Shown here: positions 1 through 8,960 of the stretch, one piece after another
How positions within the stretch are numbered: position 1 is the stretch's first letter
How the letters are laid out: each line of letters starts with the position of its first letter
Assembly: GCF_030503435.1 (NCBI RefSeq)
Contig: NZ_JAUKPO010000001.1
Span: 186,001-250,000, forward strand
DNA: 64,000 nt
Reading direction: 5' to 3'
Origin: Rhodocytophaga aerolata
GTDB lineage: Bacteria > Bacteroidota > Bacteroidia > Cytophagales > 172606-1
Program-made: the position numbers and the translations under genes
Notes under the pieces: generated by a model
Seen by the model: only the letters and a program-made list of their open reading frames with translations
Told to the model about the DNA's origin: nothing
Databases searched by the model: none

Positions 1-2093
1 CGGAATTAAAAAAAACAGAAGAAGCTCTGCACGACAAAAACCTGAAACTCAGCCAGGCCCTGGAAGAACTGAAAGTAGCCGAGGAAACGCTGGTTAAAAT
101 AAATAGCCAGCTGGAAGCAAAGGTAAAAGAACGCACCTTGGAATTGCAGGTAAGCGAAGAAGAACTTCGCCATGCGCTGGAACAATCCATAGAACTTAAC
201 AAAAAACTGGCAGAAAGCGAGATTTTCTTATCTAGTATAATAGACCAGAGCCCTATTTCCACCTGGATATCCGATGCACAGGGAACGCAGATACGTGTAA
301 ATGAAGCATGTATGAAGCTTTTTGGTATTACAGATGCTACTTTGGGCATTGGTAAATACAATATTCTGAAAGATGATGTGCTCCAGAGCCAGCCTTTTTT
401 CGAAGATATAGCGGCTGTTTTCACAGAAGGAAAAATGGCCAGGTTCAGTGGCAAATACAATATAAGCCAGGTTTCACATGTCAATATTCCTAACGGCAGG
501 TCTATCCATCTGGTAGTGACTATCTTCCCAATCAAAAACTCCAAAGGAGAAGTAACCCATGCCGTTATACAACACGAAGATGTTACCCAGCAAATAGCCG
601 CCCAGGAAGCCCTGCAGGTAAGCGAAGAACGCTACCGGTTTATGGCCGATTCCATTCCGCATATTGTATGGACAGCCACACCCGATGGATCGGTAGATTA
701 CTTCAACAAACAATGGACAGACTTTACCGGACTCCATTTTGACGCAGGCAAACCCAACGAATGGGCAACAGTTATACATCCGGAAGATCTGCCGCTGGTA
801 GCCAACTCATGGGCCAAAACTGTGCGCATGGGTACTGAGTTTTTACTCAAATTCCGCATGCTGCGCAATACCGATGAGTACCGCTGGGTATTTATGAATG
901 CTATTCCTTACAAAAATGAGCAAAATGAAATAATAAAATGGTTTGGTACCACCACAGATATTCATGAGCAACAACTTACCCTGGAAGCCTTAACCGAAGC
1001 CCGCCGGCAATTCCAGTTCCTGGCAGAGTTTATTCCACAGATTGTCTGGCGAACAGAAGCCAATGGTAACCACGATTATTTTAACCAGCGCTGGTACGAC
1101 TATACTGGCTTAAGCTATGAGGAAAGCAAAAACAAAGGATGGTCATTGGTGCTGCACCCCGACGATTACGGCCGCACCCAGGAAGTCTGGAATCATTCTT
1201 TAGCTTCTGGCAACAGTTATGAGATGGAATACCGTTTCAGAAAACACGATGGTACCTACCGCTGGTTTCTGGCCAGAGCTTTGCCCATCCGCGATATAGA
1301 GGGTAATATTATTAAATGGTTTGGTACCTGCACAGATATACACGACCAGATTGAAGCTGTAGCCAGGCTGGAAAGTTCGCAGCAGGAATTGTCGCTGAAA
1401 AATCAGGAGCTCAACCGCATTAATAACGACCTGGACAACTTCATTTACACGGCCTCTCATGACCTGAAAGCGCCTATTTCCAACCTGGAAGGCCTGATTA
1501 ACTTACTGGAGATGAAAATGGATACTAAGCTACAGGCTCCGGTAAAAAGAATTATTGAATTAATAGGTGTTTCAGTAGGCAAGCTCAAACGGACTATTGT
1601 CGATTTAACCGAGATTACCAAAGTACAAAAAGAACTGCATGCAGAAGCAGAGCCAGTAGACCTGGAGGTAGCCCTGCGGGATGTAAAAACAGATGTAGCC
1701 CAGCTCATTGCCGAATCGGATGCTTCTATTCAGGCCCATTTTGAAGTACCCACTATCCGGTTTGCGCGTAAAAACATCCGCAGTATCTTATACAATCTTT
1801 TAACCAATGCCCTAAAATACCGTTCACCAGACAGGCGGGTGCAAATTAATATCCGGACTATACAACAAGATTCTTATATTCTGCTTTCTTTTGCAGATAA
1901 TGGACTCGGTATTCAGGCCGACCAGATAGAGAAGATATTCCTGATGTTTAAGCGGGTACATACCCATGTAGAAGGCTCCGGCATAGGTTTGTATATTGTA
2001 AAACGGATTATTGAAAACAACGGCGGAAAAATAGAAGTAGAAAGTGAACCTGGAAAGGGCACTACATTTAACATGTATTTTAAACTCTTATGA
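1..2093 (+). CDS. Multi-PAS sensor histidine kinase (5' end cut by window edge)
   Basis: Membrane-less part of a sensor kinase that would pass phosphate to the regulator just downstream. The frame is open from base 3, so the TTG at 138 is not a real start: the upstream codons encode a charged coiled coil ending in KVKERTLELQ, typical of linkers before PAS modules. Three PAS/PAC units follow (about 210-590, 620-970 and 1000-1350); the last two are close paralogues with HIVWTA and QIVWRT and a PAC end reading KWFGT-TDIH. The HisKA box is SHDLKAPISNLEGL with the phospho-accepting His codon at 1458. The ATPase has NLLTNALKY (N box), ADNGLGI (G1) and GSGIGLYIVKRI (G2). It overlaps the next gene by 4 bp (ATGA), so translation is probably coupled. 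The signal sensed is unknown; any N-terminal sensor domain lies outside the window. Confidence 0.93.
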   Translation, partial: ELKKTEEALHDKNLKLSQALEELKVAEETLVKINSQLEAKVKERTLELQVSEEELRHALEQSIELNKKLAESEIFLSSIIDQSPISTWISDAQGTQIRVNEACMKLFGITDATLGIGKYNILKDDVLQSQPFFEDIAAVFTEGKMARFSGKYNISQVSHVNIPNGRSIHLVVTIFPIKNSKGEVTHAVIQHEDVTQQIAAQEALQVSEERYRFMADSIPHIVWTATPDGSVDYFNKQWTDFTGLHFDAGKPNEWATVIHPEDLPLVANSWAKTVRMGTEFLLKFRMLRNTDEYRWVFMNAIPYKNEQNEIIKWFGTTTDIHEQQLTLEALTEARRQFQFLAEFIPQIVWRTEANGNHDYFNQRWYDYTGLSYEESKNKGWSLVLHPDDYGRTQEVWNHSLASGNSYEMEYRFRKHDGTYRWFLARALPIRDIEGNIIKWFGTCTDIHDQIEAVARLESSQQELSLKNQELNRINNDLDNFIYTASHDLKAPISNLEGLINLLEMKMDTKLQAPVKRIIELIGVSVGKLKRTIVDLTEITKVQKELHAEAEPVDLEVALRDVKTDVAQLIAESDASIQAHFEVPTIRFARKNIRSILYNLLTNALKYRSPDRRVQINIRTIQQDSYILLSFADNGLGIQADQIEKIFLMFKRVHTHVEGSGIGLYIVKRIIENNGGKIEVESEPGKGTTFNMYFKLL

Positions 2094-2503
2094 GAAAACT
2101 GAATAAGATTTTGCTGGTTGACGACGACTCGACAAGTAATTTTTTAACACAAATGATTCTGGAAGACCTTCAGGTAGCAGATGCCATTATTGTAAAGAAA
2201 AATGGACAGGAAGCCCTGGACTACATCAATGAACTATGTTTGCAACACAATGAAGACTGCCCGGAGCTGATTTTCTTAGATATTAACATGCCGATAATGG
2301 ATGGGTTTGAACTGCTGGACGAACTACAACGGCTCAATAAGCTACATAACCCAGATAGCCCCATCACGGTTGTCTTGCTTACTACTTCCAACAACCCTAA
2401 AGATATTGAGAAGGCTAAGACCTATGATATAACCTATTACATTGAAAAACCATTAACAGAAGACAGCATACGGCATTTGCTCTCAAAAACCTATAATGTG
2501 TAA
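2090..2503 (+). CDS. Single-domain response regulator (CheY/Rcp1-like)
   Basis: A stand-alone receiver domain of 137 residues with no output domain. The acidic pocket is LLVDDDS, the phospho-acceptor is Asp64 in FLDINMPIMDG, the switch Thr lies in LLTTS and the conserved Lys in IEKP. The loop before Asp64 is long, as in the Rcp1-type receivers that partner phytochrome-like or PAS kinases. Its ATG overlaps the kinase stop, so the two form a kinase-receiver pair. With no DNA-binding domain it should act by protein contact or in a phosphorelay; the target is not in view. Confidence 0.92.
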   Translation: MRKLNKILLVDDDSTSNFLTQMILEDLQVADAIIVKKNGQEALDYINELCLQHNEDCPELIFLDINMPIMDGFELLDELQRLNKLHNPDSPITVVLLTTSNNPKDIEKAKTYDITYYIEKPLTEDSIRHLLSKTYNV

Positions 2504-2583
2504 CAAACGATTTTTTACAAGCCTGTTTATGTTGCAGAAGCTTTTTTAGGCTATTTGATGACTTAAGCAGGTTTGTTCGCGGA

Positions 2584-3351
2584 TTATCCTTCCAGCCATG
2601 TTTTAAAAGGTCCGGCTTTGTCGCGGCTGACTACTACCTCGTCGGTAGCCTTGGGACTTAGTTCCAGTTTCAGTTTGCCATTAAAATAGGTATGTATCTC
2701 CTGTATAGCCGACAGATGCGCCAGAAACTGGCGGTTAAGGCGGAAAAAGCTTTCCGGGTTCAATAGTTTTTCTAGTTGCTCCAGGGTATAATCGATCAGG
2801 TACTTTTTGCCATCCCGTTTCACCAGAAGCACCAGTTCATTGCTTGTCTGGAAATAGGCTATCTGCTCTTCAAACACCGGAATAAGCTGCTCCCGGCTTT
2901 TAACCAGAAACCTGGTTTTAAACTTCTTCTGGCTCACTGGCAACACATCCAGTAAAGATTCCAGCTTTAATGCATGATCGGGTTTCCGTGACTCCTGCAT
3001 AAGTTCTTTGTATTTCTGCAGGGCTTGTTCCAGTTCCTGTTGCTTAATGGGTTTCAGCAAATAGTCGATACTTTTTACTCTAAACGCTTTTATGGCATAT
3101 TCATCGTAGGAGGTAGTAAAAATGATGGGGCTGCTGATAAGGGCTTTTTCAAATATCTCAAAACTTATTCCGTCAGATAGTTGAATGTCTGAGAAAATGA
3201 GGTCTGGTGCCGGGTTGGCAGCCAGCCATTTTAGTGAACCTTCTACACTGTCGAGTACGCCACAAATTTCAATATCTTTATCTGCTTTGGCAATTAACTT
3301 TTGCAGCCTTTCTGCTGCCGGGTATTCATCTTCAATAAGTAATGCTTTCAT
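2584..3351 (-). CDS. LytTR-family response regulator
   Basis: Transcription factor with an N-terminal receiver (residues 1-120; ALLIEDE acidic pair, phospho-acceptor Asp55 in FSDIQLSDG, Lys in YLLKPI) and a C-terminal LytTR DNA-binding domain (about 150-255; FLVKSREQLIPV, FFRLNRQFLAHL). I start it at the ATG at 3351, since the upstream in-frame extension does not resemble the family. The LytS-type kinase gene ends about 90 bp upstream on the same strand, giving a classical LytS/LytR pair. The TonB-dependent receptor gene further upstream may be in the same transcript. Confidence 0.92.
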   Translation of the reverse strand: MKALLIEDEYPAAERLQKLIAKADKDIEICGVLDSVEGSLKWLAANPAPDLIFSDIQLSDGISFEIFEKALISSPIIFTTSYDEYAIKAFRVKSIDYLLKPIKQQELEQALQKYKELMQESRKPDHALKLESLLDVLPVSQKKFKTRFLVKSREQLIPVFEEQIAYFQTSNELVLLVKRDGKKYLIDYTLEQLEKLLNPESFFRLNRQFLAHLSAIQEIHTYFNGKLKLELSPKATDEVVVSRDKAGPFKTWLEG

Positions 3352-3440
3352 GGAAATTTTCAGAATCCAACTATAAACTAGCAAGCAAACGGCCTACCTT
3401 TAAGATTTGATCAAACAGGGCTTAGCCGGCAAGGTTTTGT

Positions 3441-4457
3441 TCAGACCTGGCCCAGCAGCGGTATTTTTACTGAGAAGATCTGATTGTTAGTAAGGATTTC
3501 TATCTTTTTTGGAGTCAGAAAATTATACCGGTTGATAATATTTTGCAGCCCAACTTTTGTCGACTTTTCAAAGGTTAATTTTTCCTGAATATTATTCTCA
3601 ATACTCAGATACTCATTGTTGTCCGAAACAATCCGGATAGTAAGCGGTTTATCTTTAGAGATAATATTGTGTTTAATGGCATTTTCTACCAGCATCTGTA
3701 ACGTTAAAGGAGGCACCATGTATTTGTGGTACTCAGCTGAAATCTGGTTATCTATCTGTACGTTTTCCCGGAAGCGGGCTTTAATCAGGTAACTATACGA
3801 CTCCACAAACTTCATCTCTTCTTCCAGGGTTACAGTGTTTTTGTCTTTGCTCAGCAGCACATAGCGGTACACATCCGATAATTGCTCCAGGTATTTCTGG
3901 GCAGGTTCGTTGGTATCGTCTATCAGGGCCGCCAGCGTGTTGAGGCTATTAAATAAAAAATGCGGGTCTATCTGGCTTTTGAGTACTTCCAGCTGCGATT
4001 GAATATTCTCTCTGGCTAATGCTTCTGCCCGTTGAATATGTTTTTTCCATTGCTCAAAAAAGTACACACTTTCGTAGACACACGTGACCATTAACGTAGG
4101 AATAATACTGGTGATAATACCACCAATAATGTTTGCCTGATTAAACTCGCAATGCTTGATTGTTACGCTTAACAAGAACGTGAGTGTAGTGGAAGCAACG
4201 ATGGTATATAAAAGACTTGCAATCGTTTGTACAATAATCCGGTTCCTAGTCTGCTGATACCCGGCATATTTTCGCCGCATGAGAATAAAAATAAACCGGT
4301 TCCCCTCCCACATAGCCGTTGTAAACACCAGGCAGGCAATAAAATGCTGCAGCGACACCTGGTTAAAGGCAAGCATTTCTTCAGAATCCTGTATCAGCGG
4401 AATTATCAGACTAATCAGCGGTATACCAATAAGTCTGGCCCATTTATCGTTCATCAT
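3441..4457 (-). CDS. LytS-type membrane sensor histidine kinase
   Basis: Inner-membrane kinase of the His_kinase (PF06580) type, 338 residues. Four hydrophobic segments fill roughly residues 8-150, followed by a short linker helix and the phospho-accepting motif QIDPHFLFNSLN with His166. The N box is LVENAIKHN. The C-terminal ATPase is short and has no clear GxGxGL box, which is common in this family. No extracellular sensor domain is present, so the signal is probably seen within or at the membrane. It is followed by its LytTR partner and preceded at 80 bp by a TonB-dependent receptor gene. Two adjacent ATGs (4457 and 4454) are possible starts. Confidence 0.9.
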   Translation of the reverse strand: MMNDKWARLIGIPLISLIIPLIQDSEEMLAFNQVSLQHFIACLVFTTAMWEGNRFIFILMRRKYAGYQQTRNRIIVQTIASLLYTIVASTTLTFLLSVTIKHCEFNQANIIGGIITSIIPTLMVTCVYESVYFFEQWKKHIQRAEALARENIQSQLEVLKSQIDPHFLFNSLNTLAALIDDTNEPAQKYLEQLSDVYRYVLLSKDKNTVTLEEEMKFVESYSYLIKARFRENVQIDNQISAEYHKYMVPPLTLQMLVENAIKHNIISKDKPLTIRIVSDNNEYLSIENNIQEKLTFEKSTKVGLQNIINRYNFLTPKKIEILTNNQIFSVKIPLLGQV

Positions 4458-4537
4458 ACCTATATATGTTCGAGAAGTAAGTTACTAATTTTCAAAACGT
4501 TTCAAAAGCGGCTTGTTATAAGTAATGGCTGTTCAAG

Positions 4538-6907
4538 TTAAAACAGCAGCCGGTATTGTGGTATGGGAAAAAACCCAATCTGGTACTCAGTAGCAATTCT
4601 GTTGGTCCGGGCATTGTACTGCTGGGTAAACACATTTTTATTGTTGGTTAGGTTTTGCAAGTCCAGGGAAAATTCGTGCGTGGTTTTCTGACGGTTCATG
4701 CGGAAAGAGAATTTTACATCAGTGCGGAAGTAGTTGCTAAGCTGTGTAGAAAAAGCAACGTCTTGTCTATATACAGCCTCCCCGGCAAGTCTTGATTTTT
4801 CAAGATCTATGGGTGTTACATGGCGGCCACCGGCAGTGGTTAACTTCCAGTCAATATTAAATACATTATTTTTATTCCCTACTTTAAACTCCTTTCCTGC
4901 CAGCAGATTTACCACATATTGGCCATTGAAGGTTGTATTGCGTAATACCTGGTCGCTTCCTTTATATTTAGAATCGAAGAGCGAAGAGGTGAACAGAAAG
5001 TAATAGCCACTGCTATAAAATTTCTCCAGGGTAAGCTCTATTCCGTAATTACGGCCAGTGCCCCGGTTTACTAAACTGTCTTCCTCTGGCATAGAAAAAT
5101 CGGCTCCGGCATTTAGCATAGAAAAGCTGCTAATCCGTTGCTCTACAGGCGCTTTGGTAATATATTGGTAGTAAGTCTCTACTTTCAGGCGCAAATTATC
5201 GCTGAGCATACGGTCATAACCCAGTACCAGATGCTGGCTGCGGGTAAAGTTCATGTTTTTATTGGTGAGCAACACCCTTCCATCAGCCAAGCGGGTCTGA
5301 TTGAAGTAGGTAAGCAGCGGTTGCATCTGGCTGTGGTAGCCATAGCCAAAATTCAGCGATTGTTTAGGCGCAAACTGGTATTTCAGGCCAAGTCTGGGCT
5401 CTACTGCTAAACTGTTGCTCAGGGAAAAATGCTGTACGTTTACTCCACCGTTCAACGTAAGCAAGTCAGTAAAGCGGTGCTGCCCTTGTCCGTAAATTTG
5501 GGTGAGCAGGCTGTTTCCCTGGCTATTGCGTACATCGCGGAATTCGGTGGGAGTAACCAACGACCGCTCGGTAAGCACAAAGTCATACAAATCACTAATC
5601 AAGCCTAGAGTAGCACTGTTTCTGGCGTTAAACTTCTTATTAATTAAATAGTTAATTGAATATTTATTTTGTGTATAAGCGGCCTCTACCCGGCGAAAAG
5701 GGCTTCTGTCTTCCAGACTTAACGAATCTTCTTTATAGCTCTGCCAGTTAGTAGAGGCCGCAACAGCAATTTTAGAATAGGTAGAAGAATTATGGTAATA
5801 GGTATACGAAGCCCCTATTATCCCATTTCGGAAGTCAGAATAGGAATCCTGGCTTTCTTCCCCAAATAAGTTAGTAGAGGAGGTAGTATCTATATCGTCT
5901 CCCAGGAACTTAATCCGGCTGGTGCCCCCCAGACCAAACACGGTAAATCTTCCTGCCTTAGAGGTGGGTATATCTATTTTAAAGCTTAAGTCCTGATATT
6001 GTGGAGTGGCCGCACCGGTACCAAAGTCAATACCCAATGCCTGGAACACTCCTAAGGTAGAGTAGCGGTAGTTTACCAGATAAGAAGCCCGGCTGTTTTT
6101 GGAGAAAGGCCCTTCGATGCCCACCTCAAATCCATTGAAGCCAATCTGACCCAGGTATTCCCGTTTATCTTTGTTGCCATTGCGCAGTTGCAGGTCGAAT
6201 ACCCCGGCAATAGCATTACCATACTGGGCTGGGAAAGCGGCTGTCATAAAATCAGACCGGTCCAGCACATTGTTGTTGAGCATACTTACCGGTCCGCCAG
6301 TGGCACCTAAAGCTCCATAATGACTTGGATTGGGAATATTTATGCCATCCAGCCGCCATAGCAAACCAGAGGGAGAATTACCCCTGATCACTATATCATT
6401 CCGGGCATCATTTGCCCCACTTACCCCCGCAAAGTTGGCTGCCATCCGGGCTGGGTCATTGCGGCTGCCAGCATACCGGGAAGTTTCTTCAATATCGAAC
6501 GAGCGGGCACTCAAGGTAGCAAACTCATTATTGGTTTCTGTTTTATAGCGTTTAGCCGTTACTGTTACTTCAGCGGTAGTTACTACTTGTTCTTCCAGCT
6601 CTACAGAAATTACCACTTCTTTGCCGGATGTTACCAGTATATTAGACAACACCCTGTCCTGATACCCTAAATAGGATACTTTAATGGCCTGCCTACCCAG
6701 TGGAACATTACTAAGCTTGAAATGGCCATTGACATCTGTTGACGACCCAATTAGAGGTTGGGTGCCTATAACAACAATGTTTGCCCCGATCAACGGATAT
6801 TTCGATTGGGCATCGGTAAGTACACCTTTGATGGTTTGCGTGCCTGATTGGGCCATGGCTACATGGCAAAGCAGCGACAGGATGAGAAAGAAAACAAGTT
6901 TATTCAT
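4538..6907 (-). CDS. TonB-dependent outer-membrane receptor with carboxypeptidase-like N-domain
   Basis: Outer-membrane transporter of 789 residues. A signal peptide (residues 1-19, ending CHVAMAQ) precedes a CarboxypepD_reg-like beta-sandwich (about 24-105; GVLTDAQSKYPLIGANI), a plug (about 120-235) containing DIVIRGNSPSGLLWRLDG, and a 22-strand type barrel ending in the aromatic terminus PQYRLLF. It lacks the SusC signature and has no SusD neighbour, so it is an ordinary TBDR; the substrate cannot be told. The LytS/LytTR genes follow on the same strand after 80 bp. Confidence 0.92.
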   Translation of the reverse strand: MNKLVFFLILSLLCHVAMAQSGTQTIKGVLTDAQSKYPLIGANIVVIGTQPLIGSSTDVNGHFKLSNVPLGRQAIKVSYLGYQDRVLSNILVTSGKEVVISVELEEQVVTTAEVTVTAKRYKTETNNEFATLSARSFDIEETSRYAGSRNDPARMAANFAGVSGANDARNDIVIRGNSPSGLLWRLDGINIPNPSHYGALGATGGPVSMLNNNVLDRSDFMTAAFPAQYGNAIAGVFDLQLRNGNKDKREYLGQIGFNGFEVGIEGPFSKNSRASYLVNYRYSTLGVFQALGIDFGTGAATPQYQDLSFKIDIPTSKAGRFTVFGLGGTSRIKFLGDDIDTTSSTNLFGEESQDSYSDFRNGIIGASYTYYHNSSTYSKIAVAASTNWQSYKEDSLSLEDRSPFRRVEAAYTQNKYSINYLINKKFNARNSATLGLISDLYDFVLTERSLVTPTEFRDVRNSQGNSLLTQIYGQGQHRFTDLLTLNGGVNVQHFSLSNSLAVEPRLGLKYQFAPKQSLNFGYGYHSQMQPLLTYFNQTRLADGRVLLTNKNMNFTRSQHLVLGYDRMLSDNLRLKVETYYQYITKAPVEQRISSFSMLNAGADFSMPEEDSLVNRGTGRNYGIELTLEKFYSSGYYFLFTSSLFDSKYKGSDQVLRNTTFNGQYVVNLLAGKEFKVGNKNNVFNIDWKLTTAGGRHVTPIDLEKSRLAGEAVYRQDVAFSTQLSNYFRTDVKFSFRMNRQKTTHEFSLDLQNLTNNKNVFTQQYNARTNRIATEYQIGFFPIPQYRLLF

Positions 6908-7172
6908 AGGTTTGTGGCGTTTACCAGATAAATATCATACATGCGGCTCATGAATAATATATTAAAGAGGGTGAACCGTAGTAGCCTTCCTACAAACCGT
7001 ATGAACAAAAGGCCAAACCGTAGTATGGGCAGGGAAACAATGCGGTTATAATCGGAACAGCTGTATTCGTAACGCATAGCTACGGAATGGTAGAATTTGC
7101 TTTTCATCACAATTCGTTTGTCAATTCCCGGAGAAATGTATTATTTCACAGCTGAATCAATTATTATTGGGC

Positions 7173-8144
7173 ATGGACGTTAACCAGATAGCCACTAAAA
7201 TTAATCAGGAGATTGCTGCTTTGCAATACGGACAGCACCCGCCGGAACTATATGAACCTATCCGGTATATGATGTCTTTGGGCGGAAAAAGGCTTCGCCC
7301 GGTGCTTACCCTCCTGGCAACTTCTTTATATACAGATGATTGGCAACGGTATGCCAAGCCGGCGTTAGCCGTAGAAGTATTCCACAACTTCACCCTCATG
7401 CACGACGATATTATGGATGCCGCCCCTCTGCGGCGGGGTAAACCTACTGTGCATACCCAATGGAACAACAATGTGGCTATTCTCTCTGGTGATGTAATGC
7501 TGGTAAATGCGTATGAGTTGCTCCTTGAACTTCCTGCCCAGCAATTGGCACAGGTTATCCGGCGGTTTAACCGCTGTGCTGCCGAAGTTTGCGAAGGCCA
7601 ACAGCTAGATATGAACTTTGAAAAACAACCCGGTGTAACAGAAGAAGATTACCTGGAAATGATCCGGCTGAAAACAGCGGCTTTGCTAGGTTTTAGCCTG
7701 GAACTAGGCGGGTTAATGGTGGGGGCAGATCATACAGATACCACGTTGCTTTACGAGCTGGGTGAAAGTATAGGCATTGGCTTTCAGCTAAAAGACGACC
7801 TGCTGGATGTATTTGGGGAGCAGGCCAAAGTAGGCAAACAGGTTGGCGGCGATATTATGGCTAACAAAAAAACTTTTCTGCTGATTAAAGCTCTGCAAGA
7901 AGCACAAGAGCAGGACTTAGAAGAGCTGACCTACTGGCTGAATCAGCCCTCTTTTGTTCCGGAAGAAAAAGTAAAAGCTATAACAGCTATTTACGAACGG
8001 CTGGATATCCGACAGATTGCTGAGAATAAAATGAATGAATATTTTGCTTTAGGAATGTTCTGTCTGGATAGACTTCATGCCAATACAGCCAAAAAAGAAG
8101 CATTAAAACAGTTTATTGAGCAAATTATTGCCCGTGAAAACTAA
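7173..8144 (+). CDS. Polyprenyl diphosphate synthase (trans-isoprenyl chain elongation)
   Basis: Condenses isopentenyl diphosphate onto an allylic primer to make a polyprenyl diphosphate, probably the menaquinone side chain. Both aspartate-rich motifs are intact: DDIMD (Asp78 onward) and DDLLD (Asp208 onward), with GGKRLRP near the start and LKTAALLGFS before the second motif. Length (323 residues) fits the family. I use the ATG at 7173; a TTG two codons upstream is less likely. The residues before the first motif include no very bulky pair, which would suit a long-chain product, but chain length is an inference. Confidence 0.93.
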   Translation: MDVNQIATKINQEIAALQYGQHPPELYEPIRYMMSLGGKRLRPVLTLLATSLYTDDWQRYAKPALAVEVFHNFTLMHDDIMDAAPLRRGKPTVHTQWNNNVAILSGDVMLVNAYELLLELPAQQLAQVIRRFNRCAAEVCEGQQLDMNFEKQPGVTEEDYLEMIRLKTAALLGFSLELGGLMVGADHTDTTLLYELGESIGIGFQLKDDLLDVFGEQAKVGKQVGGDIMANKKTFLLIKALQEAQEQDLEELTYWLNQPSFVPEEKVKAITAIYERLDIRQIAENKMNEYFALGMFCLDRLHANTAKKEALKQFIEQIIAREN

Positions 8145-8251
8145 GCAACCCTGACTGCTTATGTGGCAGTAGCTGCGGTAATTTTCTAAAAATAGACGTA
8201 ACTTTTAAGGCAAGCCTTTCTTTTACCTGCGTAATCTTGCGTATTTTGTGC

Positions 8252-8259
8252 TACTTTTG
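8252..8259 (+). promoter_or_regulatory. Candidate -7 box for the rhomboid gene
   Basis: TACTTTTG matches the Bacteroidota -7 consensus TAnnTTTG and lies 54 bp before the rhomboid start codon. No well-spaced -33 TTTG is evident, so this is a weak prediction. Confidence 0.35.
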
Positions 8260-8313
8260 CGTACCTGTAACCGCAGCTTCATTTTCAATACATACTAATC
8301 TTCCCTTTGCTTC

Positions 8314-8937
8314 ATGAGCATTACGCTTATTATTATAGGTATTACCGTTATTGCCAGCCTCTATGCCTGGAATAACCAGACCATTTTTCAGAAGTGGATA
8401 CTTAATCCATATACCGTGCAACGCCGCAAGGAATACCATCGGCTACTTACCTCCGGGCTCATCCACAACGATTATATGCACTTGTTTTTCAATATGTTCG
8501 CCTTGTACTTTTTCGGCGAACTCATTGAGCAGACATATATCATGGCTTTTGGCCAACTAGGTGCTGTTTTGTATGTCGGGCTATACGTACTGGGCATTAT
8601 TGCATCTGACATTCCTACCTACCTGAAGCACAGAAACCATCCGCATTACAACTCACTGGGTGCTTCCGGAGGCGTTGCTTCAGTGGTTTTCTCGTCTATT
8701 CTGTTTTATCCTACCGAAAAAATCTGCCTGTATTTTGTATTTTGCCTGCCCAGCTTCATTTTTGGTGCTATCTACATGTTGTATTCGTATATGCAGGCCA
8801 AGCGAGGCGGCGATTATATTAACCACGATGCCCACTTATTCGGTGCTATATTCGGCATTGTATTCAGTGTCATTACGATGCCATCTGTAGTTATGCATTT
8901 TTTCAACCAGGTAGCAGGCTGGCGCTTGATTGAGTAA
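8314..8937 (+). CDS. Rhomboid-family intramembrane serine protease
   Basis: Membrane protease of 207 residues with about six transmembrane helices. The catalytic serine is Ser118 in LGASGGVAS and the histidine is His174 in HDAHLFGAIFG. The oxyanion-region motif HLFFN (H-x3-N) and the following FALYFFG are also present. It is the minimal six-helix form with no cytosolic extra domain. Substrates are unknown. It is followed at 23 bp by a porin gene, so the two may be co-transcribed, though no functional link is evident. Confidence 0.92.
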   Translation: MSITLIIIGITVIASLYAWNNQTIFQKWILNPYTVQRRKEYHRLLTSGLIHNDYMHLFFNMFALYFFGELIEQTYIMAFGQLGAVLYVGLYVLGIIASDIPTYLKHRNHPHYNSLGASGGVASVVFSSILFYPTEKICLYFVFCLPSFIFGAIYMLYSYMQAKRGGDYINHDAHLFGAIFGIVFSVITMPSVVMHFFNQVAGWRLIE

Positions 8938-8960
8938 CTTGCATCCGATTTTAGCCTACC

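Noticed and set aside
138-140. TTG as start of the PAS kinase
   Set aside because: The frame is open to the window edge and encodes a coiled coil typical of the linker, so the start lies outside the window.
2519-2576. Possible hairpin CAAGCCTGTTT / AAGCAGGTTTG between the response regulators
   Set aside because: Long loop and two wobbles; too weak to call a terminator.
6904-7110. Minus-strand ORF of 68 residues before the TonB receptor
   Set aside because: It overlaps the receptor start codon, has no homology I can see, and lies in the divergent spacer; most likely chance.
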